Below are positions 17,114 to 27,237 of a stretch of DNA of 64,000 bases, in pieces. Below the pieces are notes generated by a model that saw nothing but the letters and a program-made list of their open reading frames with translations, was not told where the DNA came from and did no database searches. Positions within the stretch are counted from its first letter, which is position 1; every line of letters starts with the position of its first letter. Source of the stretch: Armatimonadota bacterium (GTDB lineage Bacteria > Armatimonadota > HRBIN16); contig BPGU01000003.1 of the NCBI GenBank assembly GCA_026003195.1, positions 598,763-662,762 on the forward strand, given 5' to 3'. A program made the translations under genes and the position numbers.

Positions 17114-17305
17114 CTACTCCTGCTCTTTCTCCCCAGGCGCCTGAACGATAACGGGTCCCGTCCCCTGATATTGCCGGTGGGTGCCGTCGCAGAAGGGAAA
17201 CTTGCTGGACTTGAAGCACCGACACAACGCCACACGCTCCCCCGGTTCCAGCTCTACGGTCGTCCGCACCCGTCCTTCGCTTTCCTCGGTCGTATGCTTT
17301 GCCAT
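17114..17305 (-). CDS. CDGSH iron-sulfur domain protein
   Basis: A 63-residue mitoNEET-type protein that would hold a 2Fe-2S cluster with three Cys and one His. The motif is complete: CRC, then S-x3-P-x-CDG-T-H (CRCFKSSKFPFCDGTH). The domain fills residues 15-50, flanked by charged ends. There is no membrane anchor, unlike eukaryotic relatives, so it is a soluble electron or cluster carrier. It stands alone between repeat elements and the nusA leader. Confidence 0.9.
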   Translation of the reverse strand: MAKHTTEESEGRVRTTVELEPGERVALCRCFKSSKFPFCDGTHRQYQGTGPVIVQAPGEKEQE

Positions 17306-17386
17306 TGTCCCTCTCCCTACATCAGGATTTGCTATTCTTTTATGCTGCGAAAAGGCTCCATTCCTGCTGGGTAACGCCCGGTGCGG

Positions 17387-17416
17387 TTGCGCAAAGGGTT
17401 ACGGATATGGTATACT
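17387..17416 (+). promoter_or_regulatory. Probable promoter of nusA operon
   Basis: TTGCGC and TATACT are spaced by 18 bases. The predicted transcript would begin near 17423 and run through an intrinsic terminator before nusA, consistent with an attenuated leader. Confidence 0.55.
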
Positions 17417-17480
17417 GATGTCGGTTGAGGGGATGCAGAACAGGCAGGGCGGCAGAAGGGGGTAGCAATCATCTCGAAAG

Positions 17481-17510
17481 AGAGTGGGCAGGCGCGCCCA
17501 CTCTTTTTCT
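17481..17510 (+). terminator. Intrinsic terminator/attenuator in nusA leader
   Basis: AGAGTGGGC and GCCCACTCT pair perfectly around a 6-base loop and run straight into TTTTT. It lies about 40 bases before nusA and 60 bases after the likely promoter. No gene end lies close upstream on this strand, so it probably gates entry into the nusA operon; NusA itself modulates such hairpins. Confidence 0.8.
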
Positions 17511-17547
17511 TACCCTGAGAAGAGAGCAATTCACATAGAGGGCAGCC

Positions 17548-18627
<1,080 letters not shown>

Positions 18628-18654
18628 GAAGGAAAAACAGTTCTGGAGTTCGCG

Positions 18655-18948
18655 ATGCCTGCACGCAAACATACACCGATACGAACGTGCGTGGCGTGTC
18701 GAACCGCCGCACCGAAAAGGGGGTTGATGCGCGTCGTGCGCACCCCGGAAGGTAAAGTGGAAATAGACCCCACCGGTAAGAGGGCGGGACGTGGGGCATA
18801 CGTGTGCCGAAGTGTACCCTGCGTGCAGAAGGCACTGAAAGCGAACAAGCTGGAGCGTTCGCTGAAAGTAGCACTGCCGGCGGACACGGCACAGGAGCTG
18901 CTGCGGCTGGCTGCGCAGGCAGAAGAGGAGGAGGTGACTCGCTCGTGA
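18655..18948 (+). CDS. ylxR: YlxR/RnpM family RNA-binding protein
   Basis: A 97-residue DUF448 protein with the family signature PIRTCVACR, GRGAYVCRS and a C-terminal helix. YlxR (RnpM) binds RNA and modulates RNase P in Bacillus subtilis. Position between nusA and infB is the canonical one. Its stop codon overlaps the infB GTG start by 4 bases, so translation is coupled. Confidence 0.92.
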   Translation: MPARKHTPIRTCVACRTAAPKRGLMRVVRTPEGKVEIDPTGKRAGRGAYVCRSVPCVQKALKANKLERSLKVALPADTAQELLRLAAQAEEEEVTRS

Positions 18949-20909
18949 ACCGGATTCGTCTTGGAGATTTAGCAAAAGACCTGCAGATGAGCGTTGCGGA
19001 GCTGCTCAGCACGCTCACCGAACTGGGAGTGGAGGTGCAGAACGCCGATAGTCTGATTGACATCTCCACAGCGCAGGCGGTGCGCGCCGTGCTGGACAAA
19101 GGGCACCCGGAAGTCGAGTTGCCCCCCACCATGACCGTGCGCGAACTGGCTCAGGCACTGGAGGTACCATCCACCCAGATACAGCAAAAACTGATGAAGG
19201 TGGGGGTGCTGGCAGGGCTGAACCAGCAGCTCTCCGCCGACCAGATCGAGCGAGTCGCCTATGAACTGGGCTATAGCGTCCGCTGGACAGAAGCCAAAGA
19301 GCCGGAAGTGCCCGAAAGCGCACGCCCTCGCACCGCATCCACAGGTGGTCCCCAACCCCGCCCGCCGGTAGTGACCATTCTCGGGCACGTAGACCATGGA
19401 AAGACCACCTTGCTGGATGCCATCCGGCGCACCAACGTCGCGGAAGGCGAATATGGCGGTATCACCCAGCATATCGGTGCGTATCAGGTGGAGGTAGAGC
19501 ACGCCGGCGAGAAGGCGAAAATCACCTTTCTGGATACCCCCGGGCATGAAGCCTTTACCGCCATGCGCGCGCGGGGTGCACAGGTCACCGACATCGCGGT
19601 GCTGGTGGTTGCTGCCGATGACGGCGTGATGCCACAGACCGTAGAAGCACTGAACCACGCCAAAGCCGCTAATGTGCCCATTATCGTCGCCATCAACAAG
19701 ATAGACAAACCGGAAGCCAATCCCGATCGCGTGAAACAGCAGCTGGCGGAGCTGGGTGTGGTGCCGGAAGAGTGGGGCGGTGACACCATCTTCGTCCCTG
19801 TGTCCGCGAAGCAGCGCATCGGGCTGGGCGATTTGCTCGAAGCCATCCTGCTGGTCGCGGAGGTGCAGGAGCTTAAAGCCGACCCCAACGCTCCTGCCGA
19901 GGGGGTGGTTATCGAATCCAAACTGGATAAAGGCAGAGGTCCCGTCGCTACCATCATCGTTCAACAAGGAACCTTCAAGCAGGGCGATGCGGTGGTTGCT
20001 GGCGAGGCTTACGGGAAGATTAAAGCCCTGCTGGACGATAAGGGCAACCGCGTACCCAAAGCGACGCCTGCGATGCCGGTAGAGGTGATTGGTCTCTCGG
20101 CAGTACCCAACGCAGGTGAGAAGATGGAGGTTGTGAAGGACGAGCGCACCGCCCGACAGATTGCCATGGAGCGCGAACAACGCCACCGCCAGGAGAAGCT
20201 CGCCACTCAGCGCGCTCGCGTCACGATGAAAGACCTCAGCAGACTGATTCAGGAAGGCGAAATTAAGGAGCTGTTGGTGGTGCTCAAGGCGGACGTACAC
20301 GGCTCGGTGGAGGCGGTACGCAGCTCCCTGGAGCGGCTGGAGCACCCGGAGGTACGTCTGCGCGTGCTGCACGCGGCGGTCGGCAACATCACCGAGTCCG
20401 ATATCATGCTGGCATCCGCATCGAACGCGCTGGTTATCGGTTTCAACGTGCGCGTAGAGCCAGAAGCACAGCGCGTCGCGGAGCAGGAGCGTGTGGAAGT
20501 GCGTACCTACCGCATCATCTACGAACTGGTGGAAGACATCAAGGCAGCGATGCTGGGCATGCTACAGCCAGTGATCGAAGAGTTCCCGCTGGGCAAAGCG
20601 GAGGTGCGTGCAGTATTCAGCCTGCCGCGTGGCACGGTCGCCGGATGCTATGTGACCGAAGGCAAGATCGTGCGGAACGCCGAAGCGCGTGTGTGGCGCA
20701 AGAAAGAGCTGCTGCACACCGGAAAAATCGTTTCTCTGCGCCACCTGAAAGACGATGTGCGCGAAATCGCCCAGGGTTACGAATGCGGCATTATGGTGGA
20801 CGGCTTTGGCGACTACGAGGAAGGCGACGTCATCGAGTGCTTTGAGAAACGGGAGGTCTCCCGCGCCGGTCACACCATTACCCAGCGGAGCACAACGGCG
20901 GTCTCTTAG
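18945..20909 (+). CDS. infB: Translation initiation factor IF-2
   Basis: A 654-residue IF-2 that delivers fMet-tRNA to the ribosome. All G motifs are present: [31 protein letters not shown] and SAK. The N-terminus is short, with an IF2_N helical domain ([20 protein letters not shown]) and a second copy ([18 protein letters not shown]). C-terminal domains follow to ITQRSTTAV. The GTG at 18945 is preceded by GAGGAGGTGAC and matches the expected IF-2 N-terminus; the frame is open further upstream but that part is out-of-frame ylxR. Confidence 0.97.
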   Translation: MNRIRLGDLAKDLQMSVAELLSTLTELGVEVQNADSLIDISTAQAVRAVLDKGHPEVELPPTMTVRELAQALEVPSTQIQQKLMKVGVLAGLNQQLSADQIERVAYELGYSVRWTEAKEPEVPESARPRTASTGGPQPRPPVVTILGHVDHGKTTLLDAIRRTNVAEGEYGGITQHIGAYQVEVEHAGEKAKITFLDTPGHEAFTAMRARGAQVTDIAVLVVAADDGVMPQTVEALNHAKAANVPIIVAINKIDKPEANPDRVKQQLAELGVVPEEWGGDTIFVPVSAKQRIGLGDLLEAILLVAEVQELKADPNAPAEGVVIESKLDKGRGPVATIIVQQGTFKQGDAVVAGEAYGKIKALLDDKGNRVPKATPAMPVEVIGLSAVPNAGEKMEVVKDERTARQIAMEREQRHRQEKLATQRARVTMKDLSRLIQEGEIKELLVVLKADVHGSVEAVRSSLERLEHPEVRLRVLHAAVGNITESDIMLASASNALVIGFNVRVEPEAQRVAEQERVEVRTYRIIYELVEDIKAAMLGMLQPVIEEFPLGKAEVRAVFSLPRGTVAGCYVTEGKIVRNAEARVWRKKELLHTGKIVSLRHLKDDVREIAQGYECGIMVDGFGDYEEGDVIECFEKREVSRAGHTITQRSTTAVS

Positions 20910-20995
20910 CAGATAGCGACGGCGAGGAGGCTCGTGCTCTGCAGTCACCGTATGGGGAGCGACGAAGTACGTCCTTCCCAATACGCGAGCATCCT

Positions 20996-21022
20996 CTGGA
21001 GGGTCACGCTCCGTCGTGACCG
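20996..21022. repeat. Dispersed hairpin repeat, copy 3
   Basis: CTGGAGGGTCACGCTCC followed by GTCGTGACCG has the same GGAGGG-n-CTCC frame as the other copies, but both stem arms have changed together: GTCACG pairs with CGTGAC. Compensating arms argue that the RNA or DNA hairpin, not the exact bases, is maintained. Confidence 0.65.
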
Positions 21023-21082
21023 AAACAGGTCGGACGGAGATTTGCCCGTCGATCAAAGACACGAGAGGCAGATACAGGTGTC

Positions 21083-21367
21083 ATGATGGTCGTGGGCGTC
21101 TTGACGGTAGAGTTGCATCTTTACGAAGCGACCTCTCTCAAAGAGAAACGACATGTGGTGCGCAGTACGCTGGACACTCTGCGCAACAAGTTCAACCTCT
21201 CTGCTGCCGAGGTGGACCATCTGGACGAATGGCAGCAAGCAACGCTCGGCTTCTCCTGCGTGGGCAATGACCGACAACACGTCAACAGCGTGTTGAACAA
21301 GGCTCTGGACTTTTTATATGCCGACCCACGCATTGAGGTGGTCGAAGTCAATCTGGAGTTGTGGTGA
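21083..21367 (+). CDS. DUF503 (YlxP-like) protein
   Basis: A 94-residue DUF503 protein with the family pattern VGVLTVELHLYEATSLKEKR, followed by VVRSTLDTLRNKFNLS and SVLNKALDFLY. YlxP-type proteins sit between infB and rbfA in many bacteria and are thought to aid ribosome maturation, though the function is not firmly established. The start at the first of two adjacent ATG codons is a choice. It is one base from the rbfA start. Confidence 0.88.
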   Translation: MMVVGVLTVELHLYEATSLKEKRHVVRSTLDTLRNKFNLSAAEVDHLDEWQQATLGFSCVGNDRQHVNSVLNKALDFLYADPRIEVVEVNLELW

Positions 21368-21368
21368 A

Positions 21369-21713
21369 ATGAGTAGCAACAGAGTATCCAAGATAGAAAG
21401 CCTGCTGGTTACGGAAATCAGCGACATCGTGCGCAACGAGTTGAAAGACCCACGCCTGCAAGGGGTGACCATCACGCAAGCAAGGGTTTCGCGTGACTTG
21501 AGCCACGCCAAAGTATATGTCAGTGCTCTGGGAGGCACCGAGGCACGGGATAAAGCGCTGGAAGTGCTGAGAAACCTTGCCGGGCGCATCCGTGGTGAGT
21601 TTGGGCGCCGCGCGCACCTGCGTGTCGTGCCGGAAATCCAGTTTGAGCCGGATGAGGGCATCGAGGCAGGAATGCGCGTGCACGAACTCTTGCGTCAGCT
21701 GGAACAGGGATGA
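21369..21713 (+). CDS. rbfA: Ribosome-binding factor A
   Basis: A 114-residue RbfA, the KH-like cold-shock factor that helps 16S rRNA 5'-end processing in the 30S subunit. Signature blocks are NRVSKIESLLVTEISDIVRN, ELKDPRL and LRVVPEIQFEPDEGIEAG. The start at 21369 is right after DUF503, and the 3' end overlaps nrnA by 4 bases (ATGA), giving translational coupling. Confidence 0.94.
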   Translation: MSSNRVSKIESLLVTEISDIVRNELKDPRLQGVTITQARVSRDLSHAKVYVSALGGTEARDKALEVLRNLAGRIRGEFGRRAHLRVVPEIQFEPDEGIEAGMRVHELLRQLEQG

Positions 21714-22705
21714 TTCGCCGCCATTTGCAACAGGCTGCTCAGGTGCTGCAGGAGGCGAAGAACGTGGTTCTCGCCTGCCACCTCAACCCCGACGGTGACA
21801 CGCTGGGATGCGCGCTGGCTCTGCAATCCGCCCTGGAGGGGCTGGGAAAGCGAGTACTCACGCTGAGCAGCGACGGGGTGCCGGAGATATACCGCTTCCT
21901 GCCCGGCTCGGAAAAGGTACTCTCCTCCACCGAGCAACGAGGCTTCGACGTGGCAGTGGTCTGTGATACCGGTATGCCGGAGCGTATCGGCAAAGCGAAG
22001 GACGCGGTCTTCTCGGCGCGAATCATTGTAGACATCGATCACCACGTCACCGAAGGCGCGTTTGGCGATATCCGCATCCAGCAACCAAAGGCGGCCGCTA
22101 CCGCCGAAATCGTCTACCGCTTGCTGAAGGCGATGAACGTGCCCATGACTCCCGCTATAGCCACGTGCCTGCTGACCGGTATCATCACCGATACCGGCTT
22201 GTACCGTTACATGAACGTGTCGCCAGCCACATTCCGTCTGAGCGCTACTCTGATGGAGGCGGGAGCATCGCCCTCGCAGATTGCGGAAGAGGTGTTCGAG
22301 CGACGCTCTTTTCCCAGCGTGAGACTGTTGGGACGCGCCCTTGAGCACATCCGACAGGAAGAGGAAGGTCGTCTGGTGTGGTCCTATCTGAGCTACGAGG
22401 ACTTCACCGAGCTGGGTGCTACCGACGAGGATACCGAAGGTATCATCACGCAGCTGCGGGCGGTACGCGACAGTGTGGTGCTCGCGTTGCTGAGGGAGGT
22501 GAAACCCGGTCGGGTGCGCGTGAGCGTTCGCAGTCGCGATGAGCGCATCGATATGTCCAGGATGGCAGAGAAGTTCGGGGGCGGCGGTCACCGGATGGCA
22601 GCAGGCTTCTGGGTGGAGGGCAGCATCGACGAGGCGAAAGAGAAAGTGATTGAGGCGCTGCGAGAATGGATGCACTCGTCAATCTCTACAAGCCAGCGGG
22701 TATGA
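21710..22705 (+). CDS. nrnA: NrnA-type DHH oligoribonuclease/pAp phosphatase
   Basis: A 331-residue DHH/DHHA1 phosphoesterase that degrades nano-RNA and 3'-phosphoadenosine 5'-phosphate. Metal motifs are HLNPDGDTLG, VVCDTG, VDIDHH and GIITDTG, and the C-terminal DHHA1 domain has GGGGHRMAAG. The gene order rbfA-nrnA-truB is common. It overlaps truB by 40 bases, an unusually long overlap that makes independent expression unlikely. Confidence 0.94.
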   Translation: MIRRHLQQAAQVLQEAKNVVLACHLNPDGDTLGCALALQSALEGLGKRVLTLSSDGVPEIYRFLPGSEKVLSSTEQRGFDVAVVCDTGMPERIGKAKDAVFSARIIVDIDHHVTEGAFGDIRIQQPKAAATAEIVYRLLKAMNVPMTPAIATCLLTGIITDTGLYRYMNVSPATFRLSATLMEAGASPSQIAEEVFERRSFPSVRLLGRALEHIRQEEEGRLVWSYLSYEDFTELGATDEDTEGIITQLRAVRDSVVLALLREVKPGRVRVSVRSRDERIDMSRMAEKFGGGGHRMAAGFWVEGSIDEAKEKVIEALREWMHSSISTSQRV

Positions 22706-23604
22706 CCTCGCGGGAGGCGGTGGACGCCGTACGGCGTATACTGGGTGTACGACGGGCGGGACATACCGGCACTCTGGACCCGGGCGCGGAGGGGGTGCTG
22801 CTCATCTGTCTGGGCAAAGCGACCCGCTTGAACGAGTTCCTGCAATGGCTGCCCAAAACATACCGCGCCACGATGGTGCTGGGTGTACAGACCGACACGC
22901 AGGACGGGGAAGGCAAGGTGATTGCGACCACCGACGCCAGCAGTATCACCCGCGAAAGGGTGGAAGCGGTGTTCCCCCAATTTACCGGCGAGATCGAACA
23001 AATTCCCCCTATGCACTCTGCCGTCCATCACGAGGGCAGACGCCTCTATGACCTCGCGCGAGAGGGCAAAGAGGTTCCCCGGCAGGCTCGCAAGGTCTGG
23101 ATACACCGCCTGCAGTTGCTTCACTTCTCGCCCGGCGAACACCCTGAAGTGGACATCGAGGTGGAGTGCTCCACCGGAACCTACATCCGCACACTCTGCG
23201 CAGACATCGGCAACGCACTGGGCGCAGGGGGATACATGAAATCGCTGGTGCGCACCGCAATCGGCGCTTTCCGCGCAGAGGACGCGGTGACCCTGCAGCA
23301 ACTGCAAACAGGGCACGGGGCAGAACACCTTATCCCGATGGTTCGTGCCATAGAGGGCATCCTTCCCGTCTGGAAGCCGCATCCTCGTGTGTTACGCCTG
23401 TTCCGCCTGGGCAGGTTTGTGCAGCCCAAGCCATTTCCGCCCATACCTTTGCCGGAAGACAAACCGCCCTATATCGCCGTGCTGGACGGAGCTGGCGAGC
23501 TGTTCGCCATCGCCACCGTACGCCGAGAGGAGGTATGGCCCTACAAGGTGTTTGGAGAGCGCGTTCTCTATCACCCTCACAGTGTGGAGGAGGATTGGGG
23601 GTGA
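22666..23604 (+). CDS. truB: tRNA pseudouridine-55 synthase TruB
   Basis: A 312-residue TruB that makes pseudouridine in the T-loop of tRNA. The catalytic Asp lies in HTGTLDPGAEGVL, and YKPAGMTSREAVDAVR, YRATMVLG and CSTGTYIRTLCADIGN are family blocks. The C-terminal 80 residues are the less conserved PUA-like domain. It starts inside nrnA and ends overlapping the ribF GTG by 4 bases. Confidence 0.95.
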   Translation: MDALVNLYKPAGMTSREAVDAVRRILGVRRAGHTGTLDPGAEGVLLICLGKATRLNEFLQWLPKTYRATMVLGVQTDTQDGEGKVIATTDASSITRERVEAVFPQFTGEIEQIPPMHSAVHHEGRRLYDLAREGKEVPRQARKVWIHRLQLLHFSPGEHPEVDIEVECSTGTYIRTLCADIGNALGAGGYMKSLVRTAIGAFRAEDAVTLQQLQTGHGAEHLIPMVRAIEGILPVWKPHPRVLRLFRLGRFVQPKPFPPIPLPEDKPPYIAVLDGAGELFAIATVRREEVWPYKVFGERVLYHPHSVEEDWG

Positions 23605-24527
23605 GCCGCCTCGCTCCTCGCTCACTGAGCCTGCGCGCCAGCGTGGTAACCATCGGTGTTTTCGATGGGGTTCACCGAGGACACAGGGCGATCCTCTCTG
23701 TAGCGGTGCAAAGAGCACAGCAACAGGGCATACCTGCGGTGGCTATCACCTTTGACCGCCATCCCCAAGAAGCCCTTCAACCCGAAAAACCACCGCCCTA
23801 TTTGACCACCCTGACCACCCGTCTGCGCTTGCTGCTGGAGAACGGGGCGCAGGACGTGCTGGTACTGCGTTTCGACCGCGATCTGGCTGCATTACACCCG
23901 GAGGAGTTTCTGCAATCGGTGCTGCACAAGCGCCTGAATGCCCGTCGCATCGTGGTGGGCGGCGATTTTCGCTTCGGATATCGGCGGCTGGGCAGTGTGG
24001 ACTACCTGCGAGAAGTGCAGAGCCGTTTCGGCTTCGAGGTAGAGGCGGTGCCGGATGTGTTGTATCGGGGAGAGCGCATCAGCAGCAGCCGTATCCGCCA
24101 GGCACTGCATGAAGGCGAAGTGCGAGAGGCTTCCCTGATGCTGGGCAGAGCGTATGCGCTGGAGGGGGTCGTGGTGCGCGGACAACAACTGGGCAGGAAA
24201 CTGGGCTACCCGACGGTCAACCTGAACCTGCTCACCCCTCAGCTGGTACCCCGAGATGGCATCTACGCAGGACGGCTGTTGCACCTGCGCACGGGCAACG
24301 TGTATCCAGCGGCAATCAGCGTGGGTGTGCGTCCCACCGTGGATGGCACAAGGCGCACCATCGAAGCGTACCTGCTGGGTTTCTCCGGCAGTCTCTACGG
24401 GGAGGAAGTGCACCTTGCCTTCTTCCACCGTCTGCGTGACGAGCGCAAATTCGAATCCCTGCACGCGCTGAAAGAGCAAATGGACAGAGATGTGCAGCAG
24501 GTGGAGGTTCTGATGGAACAGGGGTAG
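23601..24527 (+). CDS. ribF: Bifunctional riboflavin kinase/FAD synthetase
   Basis: A 308-residue RibF that makes FMN and then FAD. The N-terminal adenylyltransferase has VVTIGVFDGVHRGHRAIL (HxGH-like site) and the ISSSRIRQAL motif; the C-terminal flavokinase has GRKLGYPTVNL and YPAAISVGVRPTV. The GTG at 23601 overlaps the truB stop and puts the first conserved strand at residue 14. The frame is open far upstream, but that part is antiphase truB. ribF ends this operon. Confidence 0.94.
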   Translation: MSRLAPRSLSLRASVVTIGVFDGVHRGHRAILSVAVQRAQQQGIPAVAITFDRHPQEALQPEKPPPYLTTLTTRLRLLLENGAQDVLVLRFDRDLAALHPEEFLQSVLHKRLNARRIVVGGDFRFGYRRLGSVDYLREVQSRFGFEVEAVPDVLYRGERISSSRIRQALHEGEVREASLMLGRAYALEGVVVRGQQLGRKLGYPTVNLNLLTPQLVPRDGIYAGRLLHLRTGNVYPAAISVGVRPTVDGTRRTIEAYLLGFSGSLYGEEVHLAFFHRLRDERKFESLHALKEQMDRDVQQVEVLMEQG

Positions 24528-24571
24528 TCTGTCATTCCTTCCCCTGCACGTCCCTCCAACGCCGGAGCACG

Positions 24572-24597
24572 TGGAGGGCGATGTTCCTGCCGAGCTG
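24572..24597. repeat. Dispersed hairpin repeat, copy 4
   Basis: TGGAGGGCGATGTTCC followed by TGCCGAGCTG matches copy 2 with a few substitutions. It lies in the 100-base gap between ribF and the TPR gene. Confidence 0.6.
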
Positions 24598-24638
24598 TCT
24601 GCAATCTGTCAAAACGTCGTGGAGAGGTGGAAAGAAGA

Positions 24639-27149
24639 ATGCGACCGGTTGTTGCGGTTTTGCTCTGTGCGTTTCTCGCTTCTCTGGCATGGGGGCAAGC
24701 CCAGAAGCCCCCGACTGCGCCTCCGCAGCTTTCGGAGAAGGACAAAAAGATTATTGCGCTGTTCGAAAAGGCGGTTTCCTTGCAGCGAGCGGGTAAGGCA
24801 CAGGAAGCCATCGTGGCGTATCAGGAACTGCTCAAACTGCAGCCGAATACCCCGATGGCACGCTTCAATCTGGGTGAAATCTACATCGCGCAGGGCAACT
24901 GGAAAGCCGCCGAACAGCAGTTCCGTCAATTCGTCCAGGCGATGCCCAAAGTACCCGAAGGGTATTTCCGACTTGCTACTGTGCTTGCTCAGCAGAAGCG
25001 ATGGCGCGAGGCAACACAGATGGCGCAAAAAGGCGTGCAGCTTGCCCCCAACAACGCGGAAGGGCACTTCGTGCTGGGCGTGATCTACCTCTCCCAACAG
25101 CGCTATGCGGAAGCGGAAAAGAGCCTCCTGCGCAGTAGCCAGCTGAACCCCAAAGCGACCAATACACAGTTTAATCTGGCGTATGTGTATCTGCAGATGC
25201 GCCAACCCCGCAAGGCGATACCCGTTTTGAAAAAGCTCACCGAGCAGGAACCCAGGAATCCCGCCGCCTGGGCGGGCTTGGGCATGGCGTATGACATGGC
25301 GGGTGACCTGACACCAGCCCGCGATGCCTACCGTCGTGCCCTGGCGTTGCAACCCCAAAACGAGGACCTGAGCCTGCGTCTGGCGATGGTGCTGGGGCGC
25401 ATGAATCAGCACCGAGAGTCGCTGCAAATGCTGGAGAAACTGGTGAAAGCGCATCCCAATGACGCCGGGTTGTGGTTCGCCATCGGACAGGCGCATTTCC
25501 ACCTGCAGCAATACCGCGAGGCGGAGATAGCCTTCCGTAAGGTGCTGCAGGCACAGCCCAAGAACGTCGCGGCGCAGGCGAACCTCGCACTGTGCTTGTT
25601 GAACCAGAACCAGCTGGACAACGCCAAACGGGAGTACGAAAAGCTGCGCCAGCTCCGCCCCCAGGACACCAACGCCTTGATGGGTCTGGCGTACATCGCC
25701 GAAACACAGGGACGCTGGGAGGACGCCCTGAAAGAGTACGAACAGTGGCAGAAGCAGGAACCGAACAACCCCGAGCCGTTGCTCCGTAGCGCGCGTGTGT
25801 GGATGCAGCGGGACAAGCTTCCACAGGCGATCAGCGTGCTGGAACAGGCGGAACGAAAGTTCCCCAATAATGTGGGAGTGTTGATGCAGGTAGCGGATGT
25901 GCTGGCTCAGGCGAACCAGCAGGAAGAAGCGCTGAAGCGATACCAGCGCATCCTGAAGATGGAACCCAAACACCTGGGCGCGCTGAACGGAGCAGCTCTG
26001 GCGTGTGCCCGCCTGAAACGTAAAGCGGAGGCTCTGGGCTACTACCGACAGATTCTGAATATCGAGCCCAATAACTCGCAGGTGCTCTTTTCGATCGCAG
26101 ACCTGTACGAGGCGGATGGCGACTTCGCGGGGCTCGCTCAGGAGATGCGGCAGGTTGTGCAGAAGAACCCCAAGAACGTGGTCGCCTGGTGGAGATTATC
26201 TATCGCGCTGGAGCGTCAGAACAAAATAGACGAGGCGCTTCAGGCTTTGCGGGAAATCGAGAAGCTCACCCCCAACGATATGTTCTACCTGGTGAACATC
26301 CCGCGTCTGCTGGAGAATCAGGGCAAGACCGAAGAGGCGGTGCAGGAGTACCGCAAGCTGATTGCCCGCCAGCCCAAAGAGCCGCGCCTTTACGGGATGC
26401 TTGCCTCCCTGCACAAGAAACACCAGCGCACAGACGATGCCATAGCGGTGTACCTGCAGGGGATCCAGCAGCTGCCTCAAGACACCTACCTGCGTACACT
26501 GCTGGCGCGTACGTACGAGGAACAGAAGAAATGGCAGGAGGCGAGGCAGGTGTACGAACAGATTCTGTCCATCACCCCTGCCGAACCCGGTGCGTATAGC
26601 GGTATACAGCGAGTTCTCACCCAGCTCCAGCAGGAAGAGCAGTTTCCTGCCCTCGTCATGCCCTACATCGAGCGCGACCCATCCAATGAGGCTGCCCTGC
26701 GTGCCCTCCTCAGCTTCTACCGCGACCGGGGCAAGCCCGCCGAAGGTATCCCCGTTCTCGCCTCTCTCTCGCAAAAGCATCCTCAACAGAAGGGGATATG
26801 GCTGGCACTGGCGCAACTGCAGCAAGAAGCCGGGCAGGACGAAAACGCCTTGAACAGCTACGAAAAGGTGCTGCAGATAGATGGCACCAACCTGCAGGCA
26901 TTGCGCAGCATCGCGCAGATACACGAGAAGCGTAATGAACCGCTGAAAGCCGCCAGCATCTACGAGCGCATTCTGGCGGGCTATCCACAGGACATCCCCA
27001 CGCGCTTGCGTCTGGCGGGAATGTACGAACAGGCGGGACAGAAGGAGAAAGCGATCGAACAATACCGTGAGGTGCTCAAACGGGATGCCAACAACACCGT
27101 CGCGAAGGAGAGCCTGCAAAGATTAGGAGCACCGGCAACAGGAGGATAG
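24639..27149 (+). CDS. Large secreted tetratricopeptide-repeat protein
   Basis: An 836-residue protein with a signal peptide (MRPVVAVLLCAFLASLAWG, cleaved near AQ) and then TPR units filling almost the whole length, roughly twenty 34-residue repeats; typical units read PNNAEGHFVLGVIYLSQQRY and PRNPAAWAGLGMAYDMAGDL. The ATG at 24639 is preferred over the GTG four codons before it because the signal peptide then starts cleanly. TPR superhelices are scaffolds for protein complexes in the periplasm or outer membrane, such as polysaccharide export or pilus assembly. The partner is not visible here. Confidence 0.9.
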   Translation: MRPVVAVLLCAFLASLAWGQAQKPPTAPPQLSEKDKKIIALFEKAVSLQRAGKAQEAIVAYQELLKLQPNTPMARFNLGEIYIAQGNWKAAEQQFRQFVQAMPKVPEGYFRLATVLAQQKRWREATQMAQKGVQLAPNNAEGHFVLGVIYLSQQRYAEAEKSLLRSSQLNPKATNTQFNLAYVYLQMRQPRKAIPVLKKLTEQEPRNPAAWAGLGMAYDMAGDLTPARDAYRRALALQPQNEDLSLRLAMVLGRMNQHRESLQMLEKLVKAHPNDAGLWFAIGQAHFHLQQYREAEIAFRKVLQAQPKNVAAQANLALCLLNQNQLDNAKREYEKLRQLRPQDTNALMGLAYIAETQGRWEDALKEYEQWQKQEPNNPEPLLRSARVWMQRDKLPQAISVLEQAERKFPNNVGVLMQVADVLAQANQQEEALKRYQRILKMEPKHLGALNGAALACARLKRKAEALGYYRQILNIEPNNSQVLFSIADLYEADGDFAGLAQEMRQVVQKNPKNVVAWWRLSIALERQNKIDEALQALREIEKLTPNDMFYLVNIPRLLENQGKTEEAVQEYRKLIARQPKEPRLYGMLASLHKKHQRTDDAIAVYLQGIQQLPQDTYLRTLLARTYEEQKKWQEARQVYEQILSITPAEPGAYSGIQRVLTQLQQEEQFPALVMPYIERDPSNEAALRALLSFYRDRGKPAEGIPVLASLSQKHPQQKGIWLALAQLQQEAGQDENALNSYEKVLQIDGTNLQALRSIAQIHEKRNEPLKAASIYERILAGYPQDIPTRLRLAGMYEQAGQKEKAIEQYREVLKRDANNTVAKESLQRLGAPATGG

Positions 27150-27150
27150 C

Positions 27151-27180
27151 TTGCACTTTTTCTGATGTTTGTAATATACT
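27151..27180 (+). promoter_or_regulatory. Promoter of lectin/dockerin gene
   Basis: TTGCAC and TATACT are spaced by 18 bases. The predicted start near 27187 gives a leader of about 50 bases ending in GGAGGAGG before the ATG. Confidence 0.6.
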
Positions 27181-27237
27181 TTGGATACCAGCGGTATACC
27201 TGTAGCATTCTCCATCGTGAAAGGAGGAGGTACCCAG

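Noticed and set aside
17423-17547. Possible tRNA in the nusA leader, as before nusA in E. coli
   Set aside because: No cloverleaf or CCA-type end could be drawn; the only strong fold is the terminator.
24609-25973. Open frame antisense to the TPR gene
   Set aside because: Shadow of a repetitive GC-rich gene; the TPR frame has a signal peptide and clear repeats.
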